From Shinisaurus crocodilurus (taxonomy: Eukaryota; Chordata; Lepidosauria; Squamata; Shinisauridae): a stretch of DNA of 64,000 bases. The notes beneath the pieces are model-generated. The model saw only the letters and a program-made list of their open reading frames with translations, did not search any database and was not told the origin of the DNA. Shown here piece by piece: positions 11,275-23,664 of this stretch. The DNA lies in NCBI GenBank assembly GCA_021292165.1, contig CM037878.1:11896857-11960856 (forward strand), in the 5' to 3' direction. The first letter of the stretch is position 1; the number at the start of each line of letters is the position of its first letter. The position numbers and the translations under genes were made by a program.

Positions 11275-11357
11275 GGGGAGGGGGGAGCAGCCGCCATCTT
11301 AGCAGTTGGTGGAGGAGACCGGGGCGGCGAGCGAGTGGTCACTGCGAGGGGCGGCAG
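11275..11357 (+). other. AP2M1: AP2M1 exon 1 (5'UTR, non-coding)
   Basis: The 3' end is fixed by a strong donor (GGCAG then GTGAGT, intron begins 11358). The 5' end is approximate. The exon has no ATG downstream of about 11275. If transcription begins a little earlier, a 6-codon upstream ORF (ATG at 11252, stop TGA 11270-11272) would be included. It splices over an 18.8-kb intron to exon 2. Confidence 0.7.
11290..11300 (+). promoter_or_regulatory. YY1-type site near the start of transcription
   Basis: GCCGCCATCTT is the reverse of the YY1 core AAGATGGCGGC. Such sites are commonly found within the first tens of bases of housekeeping transcripts. Confidence 0.6.
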
Positions 11358-11944
11358 GTGAGTCAGCCTGGGCGGTGGTCCTGGAGCGCTGCTGGTGGGT
11401 CTGCCTGGCCGTCCTTCTTTCCCCGCTGAACTTCGGTTACGTTCTCTCTTTCCCCCCCGCTCCCTTTTCCCTGAAAGAGGATCCTGTTGGACAGGCGGGC
11501 TTGTCCTTTCCTCAGGATGATTATTTTTTGTTGTTCTTGTCCTTGAACGAGGGGCGCGCGCGTTTTTCTTTTTCCTCAGCTTCTTCTGAGAGGCGGAAGG
11601 CGTCGCTTTCTGTTCTTAAGCGGGGTCGGTCCTGCGGCGAGGTGTTTTGAAGGCGCGGCGGCGGCGGGGGGGCGAGAGGGAGGGTCTCGTGAAGACGGCG
11701 TTGGACAGGCTGTGCCGAGGTCGCCCTTCCCTGGGGGCTGAGCGCGGGGCATCTTCTCTCCTTCCTGCTTCATCCACGCTGTCCGTCATATCGTGACATT
11801 GAACGGGCAGGGCTTCTCGGAATGCCCTGAGCAAAATAAACGAGGCCCTGCGCCCCCTCCCCCCTCCCACCGGTTCTGCACATCTAGGCGACGAGGGTAG
11901 CAAGGGAAGATAGCCAACAAATGGTGCTTCTAGGTCAGCTATGG

Positions 11945-12233
11945 CTGGGTTCAGACAACACGATAACCCACGCTCAAGGGTTGAGTGTAGTAGGTTATTG
12001 AACCGTGGGGTTATTGTATTGTCCTGAACCCAGGCGAGATAAACCACCCAGAGTTCACAGCCCAACAGCAAACCATGGGTTCTCTTAATGGGTTGTTCGT
12101 GGTTAACAAGCCGTGGCTTGTTAGTGCAGCTGGGTTCAGACAACACAGTTCGATAACAACCCACAGTTCAACGACAACCCGTACTCAACTCTTGAATATG
12201 GGTTATTGTGTTGCCTGAACCTAGTCTATATCT
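11945..12233. mobile_element. palindromic MITE with TGGGTTCAGACAACAC ends, copy 1
   Basis: Starts GGGTTCAGACAACACGATAA and ends GTTGCCTGAACC, with an internal second GGGTTCAGACAACAC near 12130 and short inverted blocks (AACCATGGGTT; ACAAGCCGTGGCTTGT). In AP2M1 intron 1, 600 bases after exon 1. Confidence 0.65.
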
Positions 12234-12256
12234 GTTGGGTGAGAAATAAGAGGTTA

Positions 12257-12400
12257 AGGGTGCAATGCTATGTATATTTAGACAGAAAAAAGTCCCACAA
12301 CTCCCAGCATTCCCCAGTCAGCAGCATACCTATGCTGGCTGGGGAACGCTGGAATTGTAGGACTTTTTTCTGTCTAAACATATAGGATTGTACCCTTGGT
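12257..12400. mobile_element. palindromic MITE, 144 bp
   Basis: Arms GGGTGCAATGCTATGTATAT TTAGACAGAAAAAAGTCC and its complement (GGACTTTTTTCTGTCTAAAC ... ATTGTACCC) around a CAGCATAC centre. AP2M1 intron 1. Confidence 0.75.
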
Positions 12401-15400
12401 CAAAGAAAGGCCTCCTGTGATGAACTGAGGCCTGGGAAGTGTGTGTTGCGGGAGGCTGTGGGGGCACAGGTGGAGGAGATAGAGGTGAAAATTTAGTGAC
12501 TTCACATATTTTATGTATAAGGCATCTGGAATTACTGGGTGTCATATCAGAAATTATCAAGGTGAGGCAGAAGAGTCTGACACTTACCTTTTCTCTGTTT
12601 TAAGCAAACTTGATTGGCCTACAGAAGTCTTATTTCTGATCAATGTTGGATACCACTGTGTTCAAAATCTATGAAAACAGGAAAGATGCACGTGTGATTC
12701 CCCATGTGGGACCTGGCCAATGTAATAGAGTTTTGGCTTGCAGATTTGTCAGATAAGGACTTCCAATTCCCAGTGAGTGTGGGATTGGGTACCATCAATT
12801 TATCTGATCAAGATAAGATGGTGTCAGCAGTGCTCTTGGTAGCATTGAACAGAAAGAGACTTTTAGCATCTTCAGTAGCTCTGATGCTACACAACTTGTT
12901 TTTACATCCCACTTGCCTGCAGTTTAAAAGTTGTGATTGCGTCATTCAGATTAGGTATGTGCTGAGTGTAAGGATAAAGGGAGTTTTTATCTGAAACTGT
13001 ATTCAACCTAATTGGCTAGATGCCAGGAATAATGGGCTTCAGGCAGAGTTGTCTGCATGCTGTTGACCAAGACTGTGAAGATAAGTATTTCCTCTGGAAG
13101 GAAGTATGGGCTGCTGCCAGTCCTGTGTCCATAAGGCTTGAGTGATTTAGCTCCAAAGGAAGCCCCAGTCAGCTCCCAGTAGGTGTGTGTGTGTGGGTAG
13201 GGTAGAGGAGCTTATAGTTGGCATAAAATCTAGCCTCGCCTCCATGTATTTAGACAGGCTGCTAGCTGCCTGCCTGCTTGCCTGCACAACCTGTCATAGC
13301 AACTGAAAAAAAGAAATGTGCAGTAAGTCATTTTCTCCTGAGCCAACCTTGGACTAACTTACAAATGGCTTTTATTTCTCCCGCCCGCTCAAAGGGGGCC
13401 AAAACTGAGAGCTGCTATAGCATTGTGCTGTGGAAAGACTCTTCTCTTGCTTTAAAATGTTACTATCTCTTTAAAGGAAGGTGCAGGTTTCATAGGACTC
13501 CCTTGTGCTCAACAGAGTAACATTATGGATACTGTGTGGGTGGTTCTATCCCTGCTGCTTTCACTGCTCACTGTAATAATAGTGTTGATATCGGGTTGCT
13601 TGAGGGTGATTATGACTTGCCACAGGTCACCAGGCAAGTCATTAAATTTTAAGGCTGCCTTATTGTGCTGATAGTCGGGTAAATGTTTATGATTGTTCAT
13701 GTGGGTTAGGATTCTACAATGGCCATCTGATTTTGCATCGGAAACCAATTTATATGCAGTTAGAATGCTTATGAATAAATCTGAACACTTCCTATATAAT
13801 CAGGGGCATGCACCCCAAGTGCATATTTGGAATTAAATGATCCATAATAACAATAATACTGCATGGTCTTGCTAAAACCATTGCTCACTGAACCATTCTA
13901 GGATATGTGGCTGTTTAATTTGCTCTCCAGTGTAGCTTCTGTTTGAGTGATCTGAAGTCGTATTGAGATTAGTTGGCATTATTGAAAGAAAAGGTACACT
14001 TGACTTCCAAATTCTACAAGCCTCCTTTTTTCCAGGAATGGCTTTATCCTTCATCTCAAGCCATTGGCAGTTAATAGGGAACCTGATATAAATTGTCAGC
14101 AGCTGGGCTGAAAGGAGATCCTTGAAGGGGAAGGCATGGGGCCAGTGGCAGAATTTGCTTGCTCTCCTATTGGCTTTTGGCCTTTATCTTTGAGGACAAG
14201 CGCTTCTTGCCTAATCTTGCATAGTCACAGCTCTAGGCTTCCAGACAGGAGGCAGGCTTGGAACAGTGACATGCAGAAACACTAGTGGTGAGCTTCTCTG
14301 AAGGTAGGTAAATTTCTACTAATTCCACACACCAAAAGTACAGCTTTGTCCAAGTGTCTTTAATTGTCATTTGTGGGCATGGGGATATGTCTCGGCTAGT
14401 AGACGTTTGGGGAATACTGCTATAATGAAACAGGAAAAAGCAATCATGACAGTAACTCTAGCTGCATATAAACGATGAGGACCTGAGCTGACTCTTGAGA
14501 AGCTGTGTATCTTGTATTAGATTGCTCTAAAATGTATTACAGTGCTACTTAACTAACAATATTAATAACTGATCTGATAACCATATATATGGACTTTCCC
14601 TCAAAATGTACTTTTTTGCTATTGATTGAGTAAAGATTTGCAGAATAAAATAGATCTATTTCCATAAAGGATACTTGCCTGGCTGCCTTGGGCAGTTGAA
14701 AAGTCCTGAACCATTAAAACTTAACATAGTCCTCTGGTGACTTTCATAGGCCATCGTTCTGCAATAGTGCCATTTGCAGTCTTCTTCTGGATTCTGTAGC
14801 ACTTGGGACATCACGTGGCGTTCAGATGACTGTAGGAATTTGTCTGACTTAACCCTGAATTCCCCAGACCATCTTCCTGAATGTTAAGGGCCCTGTCCTT
14901 AATGAGCATACCACTGGCCTCTGCAGTCCTTGAAACATAGAACTGAGGTTAACTGAGGAAGATGCTTCTTTGCCTTCTCTGAAAATACAAGCTGTTGTGT
15001 ACCTAGACATGTACATTGCTGTACAAGTCTAGATGTGTCCTGTACAGCAGATAGCAGCGATCACTGAAGTTGTAAGTGGCTCAAGAGCTTGAACTACGAA
15101 ATAGTTGAGCAGTGGAAGAAACAATGGAATTTTGTGTTGCTGGTTCAAGACTTCATGAGTAGTAGCAGCATTTAATGGTATCTTTCCCACTGCCCAAAAC
15201 TATGCTATAGATGTCACTAAGTGTGTGACCTTCATATTGTAGTGACCTTAAACTATAGTCCCATCCCATGCATCATTCTGTGATGAATGGTGTTTTTCTA
15301 TCAATTTATGTCTATAATTTAACACTCTTAAGATTTTGTAAAAACAAGGACGATCATTCTGTGAAACTACTGTATTTTTGAATGAGTTAATGTGCCTTGA

Positions 15401-15470
15401 TACAGTAATTATTGCCAATTGTTACTTATGTCTCGGGCAGCTAAGCTCACAAATCAGTGCTGGCTCTTCT
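12401..15470. other. AP2M1 intron 1, no feature seen
   Basis: Moderately AT-rich unique or very old repeat sequence; no splice-flanked coding block recognised. Confidence 0.5.
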
Positions 15471-15497
15471 GAGAGAGAGAGAGAGAGAGAGAGAGAG
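15471..15497 (+). repeat. (GA)n microsatellite
   Basis: GAGAGA run, AP2M1 intron 1. Confidence 0.95.
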
Positions 15498-15724
15498 ATG
15501 TGTGTCTTATCTATCTATATTACATACATGCATGCACACACACTCAGAAAAATAAAAGCTTTAGTGAAAAATTGACACTATGACTTATTCCTCGTGTGTG
15601 CGTACTAAAATTCATACAAGAGAAAAGGTAGACATCTGCATGCCTGATTTTTAATACTCTCAAATTGAGGAAAATGCTTTACACAGTAAGAACATTAGGG
15701 CACTGTGAGATCAGGAAAAAGGCC

Positions 15725-16260
15725 TATCTACTATGGGGAAACTCACAAGCAGGACATAAGCAGTACCCCTCTCCTGCTGTTCTCAAATTACTGGTTTTCA
15801 GAGGCATGGTGTCTCTGATCCTGGAAGTAATGCATAGCCATTATGACTAGTAGCCACTGATAGCTTTATCCTCCATGTGTTTGTCTATCCCCTTTTAAAG
15901 TCATTAAGTTGGTGGCAGTCACCATGTCTTGTGGCAGCAAATTCCATATTTATTTATTTATTTATCATATTTATACCCCGCCTTTTTTCCTGCAAGGAAC
16001 CCAAGGCGGCTTACATAATCCTCCTCCTCCTCTCCATTTTACCCTCACAACAACCCTGTGAGGTAGGTTAGGCTGAGAGTCAGTGACTGGCCCAAAGTCA
16101 CCCAGTGAGTTTTCCTTTATCCACTTCTTTTCCACACCATGCATAATTTTATAAGCCTATATCATGGCCCCCTTTGCTGACTGTTCTTAATTCTCCTCAT
16201 CTGAAGATGAGTGTCTGTAGAAGTTGAACTTCTAGAACTTCCTGCCTGTTGGATACCACC
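15725..16260 (+). repeat. older interspersed repeat, split by a Sauria SINE
   Basis: Blocks CACAAGCAGGACATAAGCAG, CAGAGGCATGGTGTCTCTGA, CCACTGATAGCTTTATCCTCC and TTGTGGCAGCAAATTCCATA also occur at 31034-31670. The antisense SINE at 15948-16113 is inserted after AATTCCATA. Class not known to me. Confidence 0.7.
15948..16113 (-). mobile_element. Sauria-type SINE, head missing, nested
   Basis: Tail and core only, antisense; it interrupts the older interspersed repeat at 15725-16260. Confidence 0.85.
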
Positions 16261-17604
16261 AAAGGAGACTCCAATGTCAAGGAAAATTCTGCTATCTGTT
16301 CTCCTGCTTTGGGGGGGGGGTTGTCCCTTGCTTAAATGCTAAGTTTGGGCTTTTGTGAGGAATCAGACAAGGTCTCCATGTAGACATATCTATAAATAGG
16401 CATATCTGTAATTTGCCATCATTCTGACCACATGAGAACTTGTGCTTTGGTGATACAGAACACAACAAATGCCTATTTGCATGTATATTTGAGTGCTCTT
16501 AAGCTGGACTTAACAGTAGCTGCCTTCAATTGTCAACTAAAGCGACACGCCCCAGGCTCTAACCAGAAAATTGGCTTATTAAGCTGCCTCAATTTAATTA
16601 AGTCAGCTAATCTGCTTCCTGTTTCAGCTACTTGTACATGTGGTAAATCTTGCAGACCGCTTTTCAACAACACTGGGACTCTTGCCTACTTTGGGTGAGG
16701 ACTGCCGGTCATAATTTAGCAGTAGGGGACCTCTTGGAACAGTTTACAGCAGTTGTTGGAATCTTGCTGCTATGTCCTGGGCTGTGGAGTTGGGAGACTG
16801 ACAATTGCAGATCAAGGCATTTTTCTGGTTGGTGAGCACAATACACAGCACTTCTCTAAATAAGAATGGTTAAACCTGGATGACTTTGCTTCAGGGTTGG
16901 GGGAAGAAAGGGTGTTGCTATGCTTGATGGCCTTAATACAACCCCTCACCTTGTGATAGAAGATGTGAGTGTATCTGTGGGTGTTTTCATGAGAGTCTTT
17001 GCTGTTGAAACCCTTACATTACCTTGTTTTCTCAAGGCTTTGGACTTTCATGCCCCCATTTGACAACTTTCTACCCACACTGCCTGTTTACCTCTGGTTT
17101 CTCTATGGCCTCCCCTTTCCCCAGAACAAATAAGACCAAATTCTTTAAATCCTACAAGTAGAATTAATTCTAGCAACCAATAAGCATTTACTCTGTGTAA
17201 TTTGAGATGACTTCTGGTGTTGTGTGTGAAAAGTCATGTATGTATTATTTGAAGGATTCAAACTCTGTATTTCAAGATGACTTTCTAGGTCAGCTGCTAG
17301 ATCCTGTTGAAGCTGAATGTATTTCAAGTTCACTCACATTGCAAATTGCATCCAAACCCCAAATACCTAGATCTAGAAGTCCTTGCTTGGGATCAATAAG
17401 GTGGAACTATTGCCTTTGTGCCACCCATACTTCCTTGATTTTGACAATAGCTGCTCATTCACTGTCAGAATCCATTCTGGGTGCTGGACTTGGATGATGC
17501 AGGTTTCTGCTTGTGGTAGGTTGTTCTTTGTTTCCTGTGTTAAAATGGATTTAGACCAGACCAGGGGTCCCCAACCTTTTTGGGTTGGTGAGCACATCGT
17601 AGTG
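16261..17604. other. AP2M1 intron 1, no feature seen
   Basis: Begins with a G-run near 16311-16320; otherwise unremarkable. Confidence 0.5.
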
Positions 17605-17875
17605 TTGTGGGTATTTATTTATTTAATACATTTGTATACTGCCCAATAGCCGAAGCTCTCTGGGCGGTTTACAACAGTTAAAATCATAAAATACAATATA
17701 AAATTTAAAACCACAGATTAAAAACAAACAGCAGAGCTAGCAAAACAGTTACAAGATTAAAATGATTAAAATGCCTGGGAGAACAGAAAGGTCTTCACCT
17801 GGCGCCAGAAAGAATGCCATGGGGGGCTTGCCCATTCAAAAGATGGGGGCCATGGCTGAAACATCAGTTTCCCAG
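17605..17875 (-). mobile_element. L2/CR1-like LINE 3' end
   Basis: Reverse complement of a 3' tail that recurs in the window (AACCGCCCAGAGAGCTTCGG CTATTGGGC, then AT-rich end). On the minus strand, upstream, are traces of coding for the last residues of ORF2. Confidence 0.7.
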
Positions 17876-17886
17876 AAGGCAAGTGA

Positions 17887-17965
17887 TTTTATTTATTATA
17901 TTTATATCCCGCCTTTTTCCTGCAAGGAACCCAAAGTGGCTTACATAATCCTCCTCCTCTGTTTT
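17887..17965 (-). mobile_element. Sauria-type SINE tail fragment
   Basis: TATATTTATATCCCGCCTTT TTCCTGCAAGGAACCC, antisense, next to the LINE tail at 17605-17875. Confidence 0.7.
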
Positions 17966-18729
17966 ATCTGTGATGGAAGCTGTGATGAGGCTAAAAGAAA
18001 AGTAACTTGCCCCAGAATATAGGAAAAAGGCACAGAGGGTGTTTGAGCTCTCAAACACAAAACCACTCATTTGAACCCACAGTTTTCTGCCAAATCACAT
18101 ATTTGCACCCATAAAGCACAACAAAATACCAATTTCACAGAATGTAAACTGATGATGCTCAGAGAATCACAAACCAAAAAAACAAACAAACCCCAGGCAC
18201 TGTGTGTGTGCATGTGTGTGCGTGCACAAAGAGGCAAACCCCCCCCCACAACACTCTGTACCATCCCCACATTGCCATTTTCTGGTTAGCTGGGCACACT
18301 TCAGAAGTGCTAGGGTACAGTCATCCACTCTTTTTTTTATTTTCTGAAAAAGTCTCTGTGCCCATTGGAAATAAAGAGGTAGTTTATTGGCAGTTGTTTA
18401 CTTCTGCACATTATTCATCCCTTAGAAACAACTGCAATAACTGAATCCCATGTTCATGTGCCATTAGTAATCTCTACTTTGTTCTAATATTTGATCTTGC
18501 TAACTTCTATATGAATCCATGATAGTTCCTTGCAAAAGTAATTAGTCTTTGGTCTTCCATTGGCTTTATGAGTATTCAGCACTGTTAGGAAAAGCTATAC
18601 TTCAGCTTTCTGTGGAAGATACGGAAAGTTCCTGTTTCTTGTGAACTTCAGCCACAAAAGACCAACAGTTGCACAATCCTCATTCTGAGTCTTGTATGCC
18701 TCATCTGTCCTCCATAGCTCAATCAGATA

Positions 18730-18979
18730 CAGTAATACCTTGGATTGCAAGTAACTTGGTTTGAGAGCGTTTTGCAAGACGAGCACATTTTAAAATATTT
18801 ATTTAAAAATTTTTTACTTGATATACAAGCGACGTCTTGCAATACAAGTACTGTAGTACGGCTTAAATTAAAAATCTCTGTACAAATTTATTTTGGGGAA
18901 TTTCATTTTGATATAAGAGTGTTTTGGATTACAAGCATGTTTCCGGAACGAATTATGCTCTCAATCCAAGGCATGACTG
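18730..18979 (+). mobile_element. Tc1/mariner-type MITE, 250 bp, copy 1
   Basis: Ends CAGTAATACCTTGGATTG and CAATCCAAGGCATGACTG are imperfect inverted repeats, flanked by TA on both sides (18728-18729, 18980-18981). CAGT ends with a TA target fit pogo/Tigger-like mariner relatives. No transposase. Confidence 0.8.
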
Positions 18980-19439
18980 TACTCATTTTCTTGTTGCAAG
19001 GCAAAGATTTGAGCTTTGCATCCAGAATAGGCAGGATTGCTCAAAAGGCATAGACTGCTGTGACATTTTTGAATGAATGCATGACTTGATTTACTGTGCC
19101 AGAAAAACTCCTGTGTTCAACAGCTCAAACTCCTTATCAGTTAAATTCCAAATATACAAAAAAGCATATAGCTATGCTATTCTTTTAAAAATAAATCAAC
19201 GTAACAGGGTAACATCGTTAAGATGAACAAAAATGTCATGAAGCTTGCTCAATTCTTTGACACACTAGCTGGCCCTAATAAAAGAATTGTCTTGTGTTTA
19301 AGTATACTTAGAAAAGTATGACATCAAGAGTCTTTAAAAACCATTATGGTATTGTTTAAACTCTTCAGACTGTAGGATAAAAGTGAGCCCTATAGGCTTG
19401 TTTTCATTCAGCTTTGCTGTTCATGCTTGCTAAGCTCCT

Positions 19440-19757
19440 ATGTCTTGCTCTGTTTGCTGTAGTAGTGATTCATTGTTCAAGTGGTTCCTTGTTGTCATGT
19501 CCCCATTGGAATCCTCTGAGGAGGAAGAGTTAGAGGCCCCAGTGGGCCCCCACCGCAACGGACCTGAGCCAGTGGAGATGCCTGCTGAGGTCCCAGTTGC
19601 TCGGAAAGAGTGGGACTCTGCCTTAAAAGAGGAGGCTGAGCACCCCCAAGTCCCAGGGAATGACAGCTCCAGAGGAGGCAGGCCCAATGCAGGGAACCTT
19701 GAAGTGCCAAGCTGCAGCAAAGGTCTACTTGGGAGGAAAGTGGTTCCTCATGAGTAG
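19440..19757 (+). other. unrecognised acidic ORF, possibly transposon-derived
   Basis: A 105-codon open frame rich in Glu and Pro (MSPLESSEEEELEAPVGPHR...). I do not recognise the family. It lies in AP2M1 intron 1, far from any splice-supported exon. The downstream sequence (19790-20000: TTGGACTCCTTGATTCTACT ACTGGACTG) resembles an LTR-type leader. Expression is doubtful. Confidence 0.25.
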
Positions 19758-20751
19758 GGCTCTGACCAGAGCACTGTAATATACAGCAGCTGAGCCCTGG
19801 GTGGGGCTAGGCAGGCTCTGGTGTTAAAAGCCTTCAGTTTTTGCCTAACCAGCACTGGAAACAACTCCATTCTTCCAGATCCAGTGTTTTCTACCTTGCC
19901 CTGTGATTGATGCTGCTATGAACCCTTGGACTCCTTGATTCTACTACTGGACTGTATTATGTACCTGGCTGGCTAACTGTTAGGCCTGCTTCATTACCTT
20001 GCTTCTTGGTTAGCCCTTCACTCAGACTCTGCTGCAGCCAACACAGGACACTTGTAAACAAGTTAAATATAGCAAAACAAATACCTTAAGCAGCATTACA
20101 ATCTCATGGCCTTAACTGAGACTATTTTTAGGGGTAGGGTATATTTTCTAAGAACTTCTTTGGATGACCACTTCTGACTTAAGCCACGTAAAAACTCTCC
20201 ACCATAATCTTGCTTTCAGATTGCATAAGCTTCTAGAAACGCCTCTCTACAGAAATGAACCTGAACAGTTGAGGCCATGTCGCTCCACCTGTCTGCAGCA
20301 TCCATTATTCAACCCAAATTGGAGCAGCCACAGAGCTATAGGGAAGATGCATGGTGCTGTAGAACCAAAGATGAAAAAGGCATAAAGGCCATCTAGTTCA
20401 CTGGTCTTCAGTGGTTGCCTCAAGTATGTTGGTACCTCTGTTTTAATGTTGAAGGCCCTTGGTTTACTTCCATGAGAGCTGTGCATGGCAGGTATCTAAA
20501 TGTCTTTATGATAGAGGCCTAGTTAGCTGCCTTCAAATGCTTTGTCATAAAGGAGTCTCTGAATGAACAGATATACTATATCTTGCAAGCGTTTCCCAGC
20601 ATGGTCCATTTAGCAGTCTAATGTGTGAAAGTAAGAGGATCCGTAGAACTGAATTGCTTATCCATGTGACTTAATTCAGGGGGTTAGAGTTTAAGCCTTA
20701 CCAGTGGGATCTATAGCCGTGAATTCCCTTGCTTAATGGCAAGCCATCTTA

Positions 20752-20925
20752 ATTCATAGATTCATAGATCACAGAGTTGGAAGGGGCCTACAAGGCCATC
20801 GAGTCCAACCCCCTGCTCAGTGCAGGAAACTAGAGGAGGGGTCTCTCATCCAAGTAATAACCAGGCCTGACCCTGCTTAGCTTTCCACACTCAGACAAGC
20901 TGAGCCAGTGTGAGCAACAGGCCTG
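20752..20925 (-). mobile_element. 5S rRNA-derived SINE with CR1-like tail, copy 2
   Basis: Antisense copy with the same 5S-to-CR1 junction as copy 1. Its tail reads (TCATAGAT)n on the plus strand, the usual CR1 terminal octamer repeat. Confidence 0.85.
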
Positions 20926-20989
20926 TATATACTCGTTCGTAACCTGGGGACTGCCTGTACACGAAATCCCTCTAGTGGGCAGCTATTAA

Positions 20990-22945
20990 AGACAAAGAGT
21001 CTATTGCACTGCGTTGGAAAGAGCATTATTATGATCTTTTAAATCGTAAATCTAAGGTGGATAATGAGATTTTTTCGCAAATCCCACAAAAACAAATTAG
21101 AGAGGAACTTGCAATACTCCCCACTTTGGATGAAGTTATAAAAACCATTAATCAAATGAAGAATAATAAAGCTAGTGGACCAGATGGGATTCCTGCTGAA
21201 ATCTTTAAAGAAGGGCCCCCCGAACTTGTACAACATCTTCATAAACTCATCGAAAAAATCTGGATAAGAGAAGAGATCCCAGAAGACTTCAGGGATGCCA
21301 TAATTATCACCCTCTTTAAGAAGGTGATAGAACAGACTGTGGAAACTATGGGGCATTTCTCTCTTAGCTACCGCAGGTAAAATATTTGCTAGGATTCTCG
21401 CAAACCGTCTTCTATCTATTTCAGAAGAGATCCTCCCTGAAACTCAATATGGTTTCCGCCCCTCTAGAGGGACAGTAGACATGATTTTTACTGCACGTCA
21501 GCTCCAAGAAAAATGCTGGGAGCAAAATCAACCCCTTTATATGGCATTTATCGATTTGGCTAAGGCCTTTGATACTGTAGACCGTACAGCTCTCTGGACT
21601 ATCCTTATAAAAATTGGATGCCCCAATAAATTTGTGAATATCTTGCGACTTCTCCATGACAACATGACGGCAACGGTTTTGGACAACAACAGCTCTCATG
21701 GTGCTCCATTTAAAGTGGGATCAGGTGTTAAACAGCGATGTGTTATCGCCCCAACATTATTTGCTATTTTCATTGCCATGATTTTACATCTTGTCGAGGG
21801 GAAACTTCCCACTGGTGTGGGAATTATATACCGAACAGATGGAAAGCTTTTTAATCTCAGCAGGCTGAAAGCAAAAAGTAAGGTAATTACAACCTCTGTT
21901 GTGGAACTTCAGTATGCTGATGATAATGTGGTCTCCGCACATTCAGAGGATGATCTCCAAACTATCCTAAATGCTTTTGCAGAAGCATACGAAAAACTTG
22001 GTCTCTCACTTAACATCAAAAAAACCAAAGTGCTTCATCAGCAAGTGCAAGCTAACCCTTTGGTGATGCCATCTATCCAGCTTGGCAGGACAATACTGGA
22101 AAATGTCGATCATTTTCTCTTATCTTGGCAACTATCTTTCTGTTACAGCTAACATTGACAGTGAAATCCAGCATCGTTTGAGCTCCGCAAGTGCCGCGTT
22201 TTCTCGAATGAAACATAGAGTGTTCGAGGATCGGGATATTTGTAAGAAGACCAAAACACTGGTTTATGAAGCCATTGTATTACCAACTTTATTGTATGCC
22301 TGCGAAACATGATCTATCTATAAACGTCACTTCCACCTCCTTGAAAGATTTCACCAACGTTCCCTCCGGAAAATCCTGCGAATCACTTGGGAAGATAGGC
22401 GAACAAATGTCAGTGTACTGGAAGAAGCAAAGACTACTAGCGTTGAAAAAATGATCCTTCAACGCCAACTTCAGTGGACCGGTCATGTTGTTCGAATGCC
22501 TGACTGCCGTCTCCCAAAGCAGTTACTTTATTCCCAACTCAAAGATGGAAAGTGGAATATCGGTGGTCAATATAAGAGGTTTAAAGATGTTCATAAAGCT
22601 AATCTAAAAAAATGCAATATAAACATCGAAAACTGGGAAGCTCTGGCCCATGAACGATCTAAATGGAGGTTGGCCTTTCACAAAGGTTCCATGGACTTTG
22701 AAGAAGCCCGAGTGCAAGGTGAAAGGGAGAAACGTGCTAAGCGAAAAGCACGTCAAACGAATCCTTTACAGGACCATCTTCCATCTGGTAACCTGTGTCC
22801 TCACGGTGGGAAGCTGTGTGGATCTAGAATTGGCCTCCACAGTCACTTACGGACCCATCGCTAGAGTCTACACAATTTTTCTTTAGAATTTCCTCCTTTT
22901 ATCCTGGAAGACAATCTTACTCGGTCACGAGTGATTGCCTGATGA
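20990..22945 (+). mobile_element. non-LTR retrotransposon (LINE), 5'-truncated, inactive
   Basis: Encodes a broken reverse transcriptase: the KASGPDGIPAEIF block (from 21057), a frameshift near 21320-21380, fingers/palm with FIDLAKAFDTVDR (about 21550), GVKQ and the YADD catalytic motif near 21915, another frameshift near 22100, a TGA in ACET(W) near 22311, then a basic C-terminus ending in a C2H2 finger. That finger has lost its second Cys (CPHG). The 3' end is a short (TGA)n. No endonuclease is present in this copy. The clade cannot be named safely from memory. Confidence 0.85.
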
Positions 22946-23664
22946 TGATCAGGGACACTAGGCAGTGGAGTTTAGACTTTCCAGGTAATTGCATACCGGT
23001 TCAATAAACCCAATCCAAGCATTCTGTTCCACTGCCATGCTGAAGCTTTTTTTTTATAAGGTAGACATGTAATTGTATGCTATTTTATTATATTGAACTG
23101 TTCAGGTGATTGCGGCATGTGGCAAAAATATCTAATTCAGAAGTAGTCAAATATTTCCTTACGTGGTAGCATCTAAGACATCTAACACTCAAACAAGAAT
23201 CTGGATAGATGGCAGACTAGAATATTGTGCAGCATTCCCAACCAAGTACAGAATCTTCTGAAAAGAACTGTAGGAATTTAAGTTAGTACTTAAAGCTGGA
23301 GTCACCATTGCTGTAGCCCAGTGTGGGAATACTTCAGGCTTCTGATACCTTCTTTGATTCTTTTTTTTTAAATTTAAAACTAAAACCCTGAGACCCACCA
23401 GCCAGAGCCAGATACAAAGCAGTGGCTGGGTGATGGGTGGAACCTGGTGCAAAATGGTGGCTAGGAGGCAGTCAGTAGCTTACTGCGTGGCATGAGCCAT
23501 ACTGAAGTCTGGAATGATTTTCATAAATATGTAAGTACAGATCTACAACTGAGGTACTACAGATCAGAGATTCTAACAGCCTAAGTTTTGGGGTGGGGAG
23601 ATGGGACCCCAAACTGAATTGTCAAACAATTCAGAGTCAGAAACTCTTGCTGATCTACTGAAAA
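21314..23664 (+). repeat. left arm of inverted duplication (partner 57297-59641)
   Basis: The arm holds a LINE fragment (21314 to about 22945) plus about 720 bases of non-LINE flank. Read in reverse, 57297-59641 matches it end to end. In the first 400 bases of flank I counted about five differences, so roughly 99% identity; the LINE part differs more and has small indels. Both copies carry the same premature stop (TGG to TGA after the ACET codons). Confidence 0.85.

Larger units (their letters stand above)
10900..11300 (+). promoter_or_regulatory. AP2M1 CpG-island promoter
   Basis: CpG-rich, TATA-less stretch directly before exon 1, unlike its AT-rich neighbours. Visible motifs: ZNF143/THAP11-like 19-mers at 10972-10990 and 11033-11051, a partial reversed one at 11099-11111, NRF1-like palindromes at 11211-11220 and 11241-11250, a GC box at 11225-11232, and YY1-type motifs at about 11251-11258 and 11290-11300. 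This is the usual make-up of a housekeeping promoter, which fits AP2M1. The start site is inferred to lie near 11260-11290 because YY1 motifs commonly sit just downstream of it; no transcript is available. Confidence 0.8.

Noticed and set aside
20990..22945. Naming the LINE clade (L2, I/Nimb, RTE or Vingi)
   Set aside because: The motifs seen do not decide it without a phylogeny; a wrong label would mislead.
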